From Chrysemys picta bellii (Eukaryota; Chordata; Testudines; Emydidae), in contig NC_088795.1 in NCBI RefSeq assembly GCF_011386835.1, positions 102,608,434-102,672,433 of the forward strand: a stretch of DNA of 64,000 bases, in the 5' to 3' direction. The position numbers and the translations under genes are program-made. Below are positions 57,501 to 64,000 of this stretch, in pieces (position 1 is the stretch's first letter; every line of letters starts with the position of its first letter). The notes under the pieces were generated by a model. It saw nothing but the letters and a program-made list of their open reading frames with translations, had not been told where the DNA came from and searched no databases.

Positions 57501-58139
57501 GGTTAGGTCAAGTTCATGTGTCTTTAATAAAGCAACTGAGAGTTTATCTACCTGGTCTCTGTGGTGTGTTTATGCTGCATCAAATGTAACTGTGCTGTGA
57601 CAGTGAGATTTCCGGGGGGAGACAGATGCACTCAGCAGAAGTATCGTAGTGAGCTCTGGGCCAGCAAAGTAATAAGAGGAGGTCTGGGTAAGAAGCTTCT
57701 TAAACATGGGGTGTTTTTGGTACTGTGGTAATTCCTGATGCAGAATAAAAAATGTTAAGTCAAACAGCCATATTGCTATGGTTCAGATGAAGAACATAGC
57801 ACACTTGTGAGCAATATAACACTAAAAATATAACTGTTCGTGGTGTGTTATTACAGTCACTGTACACACAGTATATTTGCTATTCCAGCATTTGTTCGAG
57901 TGTGTGGTTTTTGTTTGTTTTTTAACTAGTTCTGGTTTATACAACTGTTTTAAGTCTACGCCTTTAAGGCTGAAGTAACTGATACATTCACTTACTCATA
58001 GAGAGAGAGAGAGAGAGAGGTGGAATAGACATGATGTTATATAGTATAAAAATTCTATTGACAGAAAAGTGGATAAAAGTTATAACTGTGTGTTGGGTGT
58101 GAGGCTGCGAAAGGAGGAATCATGAAAAGGGCCAGCTTA
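54561..58139. other. Unassigned DNA
   Basis: No gene or element is recognised. It has a (TG)n run near 55203-55216 and an (AG)n run near 58000-58018. All frames are under 75 codons and lack domains. Confidence 0.5.
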
Positions 58140-58330
58140 TGGCAATTTGAATCCCAGTGGACAGGACACAGGGTTGGAACTCGGAAGACTTGGCTTCTAC
58201 TTCTGGTCTTCTTGGTGACCTTGCGCATGTTGCCTTTCTACTGTACCTCAGTTTCTTTTTTTCTGTAAAATGGGGATACTGATTTCCTTTGTAAAGTGCT
58301 TTTAAAATCTATGGATAAAAATCGATCTAT
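58140..58330 (+). mobile_element. MIR SINE, sense
   Basis: GGTTGGAACTCGGAAGACTTGG, GGTGACCTTGCGCATGTTGC, CTCAGTTTC, then TGTAAAATGGGGATACTG match MIR in sense order from the tRNA-related part to the core. Confidence 0.85.
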
Positions 58331-58429
58331 AAGAATTAAGTATAATTATGTGACCCCTTCATCATAGTATCCAAGTGCCTGAAGAATGGGAATGACTCCT
58401 TCCAAAAACCCTGTGAGGAATGAGAGCAT

Positions 58430-58560
58430 TTTTTACAAATGGGAAACTGAGGCACAGAAAGATTAAGTACATTGTCCTAGATCACACAGGAAGTCTATGT
58501 GACAGCAAAACGCAGAACCCAGACCTATTTAATCTCAGCCCAGTTCTTTAAACACATCCT
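58430..58560 (-). mobile_element. MIR SINE, antisense
   Basis: ACAAATGGGAAACTGAGGC, AGATTAAGTACATTG, GATCACACAGGAAG and ACCCAGACC are the reverse complement of MIR. It lies head to tail with the sense copy about 100 bp upstream. Confidence 0.85.
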
Positions 58561-58934
58561 TCCTATGCTAATCCTTATATGGCACCTAAGGGAATCCTCT
58601 TACCTTTCACTCTTGTGAATTGCTGTTCATTCTTGCAGTCCCAATATTTCTTGCTAAAGGAGAATGAATCAAAATGAAAGGAGAACGTTTATACAAATAC
58701 ACACAAATAATGTACTATTACCACTATTAATAATCTGATTCGTGTAGGTAGTAATACGAATGCTATGGTGTATATCTTGCATTTTGCCGTCTTCATGATT
58801 CAAATAAATCATAAGCTGAGATCTTTGGGCAAATATGGGAAATATTCCTTTCATGAGGAATAAGTTCTATGTGGTAGTGGATACTGTGGTTTCATAAGAG
58901 CCCTACATTTAGAGAACAAATGGTCAGATATAAA

Positions 58935-59559
58935 CAGGGCCGGCTCTGGCTTTTTTGCCGTCCCAGGCAAAAAAGCCTCCCGCCGCCCCCCGCCCCCAGT
59001 GGGGAGCGCGGCAGGGGAGGGCGGCGAGCCCGGCCATGGGCCCGCTCTCCCCAGCCGGCCGGAGCACCGGGATGAGGGCGGAGAACCCGGCCCCGGCTCC
59101 GCTCTCCCCGACCGGCCAGAGTGCCAGGGGGAGGGCGGCGAGCCCGCCGCGGCTCCGCTGTCCCCGGTGGCCAGAGCGCCGGGGGAGGGCGGCCCCACTC
59201 TCTCCGGCCGGCCGGAGCGCCGGGGGCAGGGCAGTGAGCCCGCCGCGGCTCCGCTCTCCCCAGCTGGCCAGAGTGCCGGGGGAGGGTGGTGAGCCCAGCT
59301 GGGACCCCGCTGTCCCCAACCGGCCAGAGCGTCGGGGGAGGATAGCGAGCCCGGCCGTGGCCCTGCTCTCCCCGGACGGACAGAGCGCCGGGTGGGGGGG
59401 GCAGTGAGCCCGGCCACGGCCCCGCTCTCCCCGACCGGCTGGAGCACTGGGGGAGGGAGGCGAGCCCACTGCGGCTCTGCTCTCCCCGGTGAGCGCCGCC
59501 CCCCTCCAAGTGCTGCCCCAAGCACATGCTTGGTAGGCTGGTGCCTGGAGTGGGCCCTG
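58935..59559 (-). mobile_element. hAT MITE (family D, copy 4), minisatellite-expanded
   Basis: It starts CAGGGCCGGCTCTGGC and ends CTGGAGTGGGCCCTG, flanked by a perfect 8-bp duplication GATATAAA (58927-58934 and 59560-59567). It is in the opposite orientation to copies 1-3. At 625 bp it is twice the length of copy 1, and the excess is the tandem array at 59020-59500. The edge block CCAAGCACATGCTTGG near 59518 matches copy 1's CCAAGCATGTGCTAGG. Confidence 0.93.
59020..59500. repeat. GC-rich minisatellite of about 55-bp units
   Basis: About 8.5 imperfect copies of a unit such as GGCGGCGAGCCCGGCC, then CCGCTCTCCCCGACCGGCC, then GAGCGCCGGGGGAG. One unit (near 59188-59230) is short. It is CpG-dense. 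Long frames result on both strands, up to 291 codons on the minus strand (58851-59726), because GC-rich DNA lacks stops and the element edges happen to be open too. Confidence 0.9.
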
Positions 59560-60049
59560 GATATAAATAAGAACATGCTTTGAACTGTCAGGAGCCTTAT
59601 TATTGTTGCCGCATTTTTGTCTATTAACTTTTGACCAGTAATATGCAGAAAGGAATAAGAGTATGGCTTACTGAGTAGCAAAAGTTCAAGTCTGACCCTA
59701 GAATATGTGCTCATAACTACTTCCATGCTGTATTAAGAGGAGGGTTGTATTAGCTGAGATCCTGCTGAAATATTAAAGAGAAATCCCTTCTCCAGAAGGA
59801 GAGCATCAATGCTTTATCAAATATACCTTCTCTATATGAAACAAATTCCAGAACACTAGGGTGGCCTGAGCTATTGCTGCGGATCTGTTTTACTTTCATT
59901 CATGTTTGCTGTAGTCCTGGTTAGCAGGGAGTGCTTATTAACAGATGCCTATTTTAAACTTCATATATTTAAGAAAAACATTTGAATGGGTGGGAGGAAT
60001 AGATGACAAAGTTGAAAGTGGTGCATTAGGATAGTAAAGCAAACAGCAA

Positions 60050-60215
60050 TTGGACTCTGTGTATATACGAGTTCAGTTCCTGGCTCTGCCACAGACTTCT
60101 TGCATAATCTAAGGCATGTCACTTAAACTCCCTGTGCCTCAGTTTCCCCATGTATAAAGTGGGGTTGATAATACTTTTGTACCTCATACTGATGTAGTGT
60201 GAGGACAAACTCATT
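60050..60215 (+). mobile_element. MIR SINE, sense
   Basis: GAGTTCAGTTCCTGGCTCTG, CATGTCACTTAAACTCCCTG, TGCCTCAGTTTCCCC and AAAGTGGGGTTGATAATAC match MIR in order. It is one of the better-preserved MIRs in the window. Confidence 0.9.
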
Positions 60216-60309
60216 AATCTTTGAGTTGCTCATGTTCTATAGAGATGGGGTCTCTACGAGTACCTAGATAGTTTTGAATCCAGACTGGAAGAATTTATAA
60301 AAGCCCATT

Positions 60310-60521
60310 GTTGTTGTAGCTGTGTTGGTCCCAGGATATTAGAAAGACAAGTTGGTAATATTTTTTTTTAATTAACCAACCTTTGTTGGTAGTTGACGAA
60401 AGACGTAAACTCAAGAACTTAAGACCTGAAGAGGAGCTCTGTGCAAGCTTTAAAGCATGTCTCTCACCAACAGAAGATGGTCTAATAAAAGATATTACTT
60501 CATTCACCTTATTTCTCTAAT
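60310..60521. mobile_element. Palindromic Penelope-like terminus insertion (copy 3)
   Basis: The left arm starts GTTGTTGTAGCTGTGTTGGTC and passes through CCAGGATATTAGAAAGACAA and a CCTTTGTTGGTAG block. The right arm is the inverse, CTCACCAACAGAAGATGGTC, AATAAAAGATATTAC, ending TTTCTCTAAT. The right arm lacks the CCTGGGACCAAC-type end, about 30-40 nt. The flanks AGCCCATT (60302-60309) and AGCCTATT (60522-60529) are an 8-bp duplication with one mismatch. Confidence 0.75.
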
Positions 60522-61184
60522 AGCCTATTAGGCATTTAATACAATTTATTTTATACATTCAAGAATCTGTAGAATGAAATATCTGCCAATATAGATTGAT
60601 GAAATTAAATAAGAGAGCTCTCAAAAACATAATGCTGCTAAACTAAGGAAAAGATTGGTTACTTCCAAAGAATCATAGATTTATAGGGCTAAAAGGGACC
60701 TTGAGTCCATCCTGCCCTATCGTGAGCCAGGACTAAGTATAACTAGACCATCTCTGAGAGGTGTTTGTCTAATCTGTTCTTAAAAATACTCCTGTAATGG
60801 GGATTCTACAACCTCCCTTAGAAACCTACTGTAATACCTAACTATTCTTATAGTTAGAAAAGTTTTTTGCTAACATTTAATGCAAATCTCCCTTGCTGCA
60901 GATTAAGCTTATTATTTCTTGTCCTACCTTCAGCAGGCACACAGAACAATCGATCACAATCTTCTTTGTAACAATCCTTAACATATTTGAAGATTATCAG
61001 TGGGTCTCCCTTCACTCTTCTTTTCTCAAGACTAAACATGTCCAATCTTTTTTTCACCTTTCATCATAGGTCAGGTTTTCTATTTGTCCATATTTTTCTA
61101 AAAATGTGGCAACCAAAACTGGACACAATATTCCAGCTCAGGCATCACCAATGCTGAGTAGAGTGGGACAATTAACTCTCAGGT

Positions 61185-61590
61185 TTTATATATGAGCAGC
61201 TCTTCTGTACAGATCAGAGAGATGCACAGTCATTGAGACACTTGAGAAAACTTGAAGCTATTGAAATGAGATGTTTGAGGGGAGTAAGAGCAGTGACGTC
61301 ACTGGACTACACGCAGAATGATATTATCAGAAATGTGACCAAGGTCTGCGGTATCAGAGCAGCTGCAAGAGAAGAGGCTGACATGGTTTGGACACATAGA
61401 AAGGATGGAGGAGGAATAGAATTCCTTTGAGAATAGAATTCCATGAGTGAAGAACACGATGACAGGCAAGTAAATGGTAGGTTGATTGTATACGAGAAGG
61501 CAGAATGGATATGGAGTGAGCATTGGACCAGGAAGCCTGGAAAAGACTGATCTGTTGACCTGACCCAGTGTAGCTCGGAAAAGGAGAAGA
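61185..61590 (+). mobile_element. Non-CR1 LINE 3' fragment inside CR1
   Basis: On the plus strand, several phases give LRKLEAIEMRCLRGVRAVTS (61242-61301), then REEADMVWTHRKDG or, in another phase, RLTWFGHIERMEEE, near 61376-61415. LxWFGHIxRM close to the C-terminus is typical of RTE- or L2-like LINEs and is absent from CR1. It may belong to the same family as 25030-26760. It lies in opposite orientation to the CR1 that it entered. Confidence 0.7.
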
Positions 61591-61709
61591 ATTCTGAATT
61601 CCAATCCTGTCTTCCAAATGGCTTGCAACCCCTCCCAGATTGGTGACAGCCACAAATTTTATAATCATATTCTCCACTCCATTATCCAAATCATTAATGA
61701 ATGTGTTGA

Positions 61710-62319
61710 TATAGCGGGGCAGTTACCCTGCTCCAGTGGAAAAAGGCTACACTGATGGGGAAGCAGCTGCAGCTGGGGCCACGCCCCAATCAGGCCTTAC
61801 CTGGCCCTGTTATAAGGGCTCAGGGAGGAGCTGCCTCAGTCTCTCTCTAGCTGTGGAGAGAGAAGGACCTAGCGGCCTGGGAATAGGGTACCTGGAGCAG
61901 AGCAGTGCTGGGAAGGGCAATTAGGGCTGGGGAGCCCTTGATAAAGGCATATACGGGTACTGGGGCTGGGAGGTGCAGCCTGGCGTTAGGCAGAGACAAC
62001 TGGTCCAATCTCCTTGATGAGCAGCCATGATGGACTGCAGTTTGCCCCAGTGAGCAGAGACTAGATGATGATTGGCAGTAACCACTGAGGCAAGGTGGGT
62101 GTAGAGGGTTTGGGGTTCCCCTTGGAGGGGAGACCCAGAGTGTGGGAGTACTGCTAGGGCAGAACCCCAAGGTAAAGGGCACAGGGGTCTGGGAGGGACA
62201 TGGGGGGGCTGGGGCAGGCAAGTCACTGTCCACCAGGAGGCATCCCGAGTGCTGGAAGAGCTAATTCCCAAATGACCAGCAGGAGGTGCTGCATTGGTAA
62301 GTCATCGACCCTGTTACAA
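61710..62319 (+). mobile_element. LTR-like insert within CR1
   Basis: This 610-bp insert is flanked by TTGA on both sides (61706-61709, 62320-62323) within CR1 sequence that is otherwise continuous. CCCTGTTATAAGGGCTCAGG at about 61805-61824 is a TATA box, followed by a GC-rich start-like region. Its 3' end resembles the block at 5650-6225. Frames of 116-128 codons on the minus strand are not supported. Confidence 0.7.
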
Positions 62320-62530
62320 TTGAATAATACTGGACCCAGGAAAGACCGTTGCAGGACCTGACTAGATACATTCTACAAGCAAACCATTGATACATCTGAC
62401 AACAAACCACTGATAACTATTCTTTGAGTACAGTCTTTTAACCAATTATGCACCCACCTTACAGTACCTTGATTTAGACCACACTTCACTAATTTGCTTA
62501 TGAAAATGTCATAAGAAGCCATAAGCATCA

Positions 62531-63519
62531 GATTTCATTAAACATCTGCCAATGATTGCATGTGTAAAACTATGAGCCCAGATTTAGAGATTGTTCTGTC
62601 AAAAAAGATGTACCTTGTCTTATCAAGAGGTAGAATTTGACCTTTCGAGATCAAAGTTGTTGGTTCTGAAATCATTCACCTAGAATCTACACTAGAGGAT
62701 CTATCTGCAAGCTCAGAGTCTGATTGGGGAATCTGGTGGGCAATTATTTAATGCCAGAAAGTAGCCTGCCTCTTAAATTCTCCCAAGCTTTTTGAAAACT
62801 AAACTCCTAAATGTGCAGTCATTTAAATAAGCAGAATATCATGACATGTAGGTTACAGTACTGTGCATCCAAAAATCTGTATATTCATTATTCTTGTTCC
62901 ACAAAGGTGGTTGAACCATGATACATATTGAAAATGTCCTTGTGCTAGAATTGACTCCCCAACCCCTTGGAAAACGATATTTTCTCCATTTTGTGTTTAA
63001 GTAATTCCAACAGATATCAATGTAATATCTGTGAAGAGCAATTTGAAAGTGGCCTGAGCTAATATGAACAACCATGACAGCAATCTCCTTTTTCTAATTT
63101 GCAGCCTTTTGTATGTTGCTTTTCTGAATGAATGCTGTGTTATTTAACTGTATGGCTTCAATAAATTAAATGAAGATTTAATGGTATTTAACATTGGGGC
63201 ATCTCTGTTAAGAAGCTTCTGTATTCTGATAAGTAATGTTATAACACCTCTGCTTTGAACATTCATCAGCCAAGCCAAATGCCAGAATAAAATAAATAAA
63301 AAATACTTTATATTAGCAACCTTAATAGTATGGCAAAGATGATGTTCAATATCAATAAATCAGGAACTTGATGTGTCCTATGTACACTGATCCAGAAAAC
63401 AAAATGTGGACCACAGTTCTGGTGGTGTATCCTAAAACTTTCTTTTACCTCGTCCATTCACTTGGTGTTTCACAAGTGTAGATTGTAGCACCTAGAACCT
63501 CATATGCTTTAATGTGATT
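62531..63519. other. AT-rich unassigned DNA
   Basis: Nothing is recognised in this stretch. Confidence 0.5.
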
Positions 63520-63705
63520 ATCCACAGAGCAACCCCTGAAGTAGGGAAGCACAGTTATCCCTATTTTACAAAGGGACAACCAAGAAATAAAGATGCTAAG
63601 TCACTTGCCCAGGGTCACACAGGAAGTCTGTAGTGAGGCAGGGAAAGAACCCAAATTTCCCTAGTTCTAGTCTAGACCCTAACCACTGGGCCATCCCTCT
63701 GTCTA
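63520..63705 (-). mobile_element. MIR SINE, antisense
   Basis: CCCTATTTTACAAAGGGAC, GTCACTTGCCCAGGGTCACA, CAGGAAG and CCCTAACCACTGGGCCATCC are the reverse complement of MIR, from core to the tRNA-like head. Confidence 0.9.
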
Positions 63706-64000
63706 GATTATAGACAGCTTATTGGGATTCTATATTTCTTATGTGCATCCCACTCCCAGTGGCATACTTTACAAAATTCTAGGTCTCCCAGTTATCAGAA
63801 GAAAAGCTATTAACTCTGGCACCTGTAAAATACACCATTGATATCCAAATGATGCAGATGTTTTAGCGTTTACTTCAATCAACATTTTAAAATTGAATGC
63901 CTAAAGTTAGGCATTCCAACTGATCTTTTGGTACTTAAATAAGTGACCTAATTTTAAGGGTTGTCATGTATACACATACCTCATCTTTGAAAATTAGAGC
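63706..64000. other. Unassigned DNA to the window end
   Basis: No gene or element is recognised. Confidence 0.5.

Larger units (their letters stand above)
60668..62530 (-). mobile_element. CR1 LINE interrupted by a second LINE and an LTR
   Basis: The plus strand starts with a reverse-complement CR1 tail (AATCATAGATTTATAGGGC). The minus-strand frame at 60854-61057 has KRRVKGDPLIIFKYVKDCY, typical of the CR1 C-terminus. Sequence resumes at about 61590 with the AFVAVTNLGGVASHL-equivalent of the FADD region (frame 61354-61689) and again after the LTR at 62320 with earlier RT sequence to about 62530. Removing both inserts restores a continuous CR1. Confidence 0.88.

Noticed and set aside
58851..59726. 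291-codon minus-strand frame, the longest in the window, and several overlapping frames of 150-211 codons
   Set aside because: They read through a GC-rich tandem array inside a hAT MITE. All frames on both strands are open there, the protein is Pro/Gly/Ala/Arg-rich and repetitive, and part of it lies outside the element by chance.
1448..60521. CRISPR-like array from recurring palindromic repeats
   Set aside because: The repeats are tens of kilobases apart, differ in length and have target duplications; this is a eukaryotic transposon pattern.
61847..62271. Two minus-strand Pro/Ser-rich frames of 116-128 codons
   Set aside because: They are antisense to the LTR-like insert at 61710-62319 and overlap in different phases, as expected in GC-rich non-coding DNA.

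Overview
The window looks like non-coding nuclear DNA of a turtle, most likely a cryptodire. I reach this from the repeats: CR1 LINEs dominate, there are Penelope-like (PLE) termini, GC-rich hAT and PIF/Harbinger-type MITEs with reptile-type ends, LTR retrotransposon remnants and a few old MIR SINEs. There is no L1 or Alu. The turtle assignment rests on my memory of these consensus sequences, not on a search. I find no intact host protein gene, no tRNA or rRNA gene, no CRISPR array and no bacterial-style operon. Nearly all open frames are chance frames or pieces of decayed mobile elements.

Layout. 1-6.2 kb: MITE remnants, a palindromic PLE insertion, a complete hAT element with a perfect 8-bp duplication, half of a fold-back hAT element and an LTR-like block. 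7.3-10 kb: a minus-strand CR1 abutting an older plus-strand CR1. 11.4-15.8 kb: a GC-rich hAT MITE and a long minus-strand CR1 that keeps a decayed ORF1 esterase. 15.85-18 kb: a decayed copy of a large protein family that I recognise but cannot name, with a nuclease-like acidic motif order, interrupted by a CR1 tail. 19.3-23.9 kb: composite repeats, the endonuclease and 3' end of a PLE, and a CR1 split by an LTR. 25-27.5 kb: a second, non-CR1 LINE carrying a hAT MITE, then another MITE. 29-33 kb: PLE palindrome, two Harbinger-type MITEs and a hAT element. 35.4-36.9 kb: a Gypsy Gag remnant with a SCAN-like segment, a half hAT MITE and a solo LTR. 37.9-45.8 kb: PLE palindrome, CR1, two Tc1/mariner-type MITEs, a probable solo LTR, a Harbinger-type MITE, and a plus-strand CR1 split by an LTR-like insert. 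45.8-58 kb is mostly AT-rich unassigned DNA with one composite repeat. 58-64 kb: MIRs, a hAT MITE with an expanded GC-rich minisatellite, a PLE palindrome and a CR1 that received both a second LINE and an LTR.

The elements do not act together as a system; they record successive insertions. The nesting gives a relative order: CR1 first, then LTRs, LINEs and MITEs. The strongest observations are (1) four short palindromic insertions, three with target-site duplications, all with one complete arm and one arm lacking about the last 30-40 nt, whose tails match a PLE endonuclease fragment in the same window; (2) the decayed nuclease-like gene at 15.85-17.98 kb; (3) four copies of one hAT MITE, all with perfect 8-bp duplications, one with an internal minisatellite; and (4) Harbinger-type MITEs built from successive perfect hairpins.
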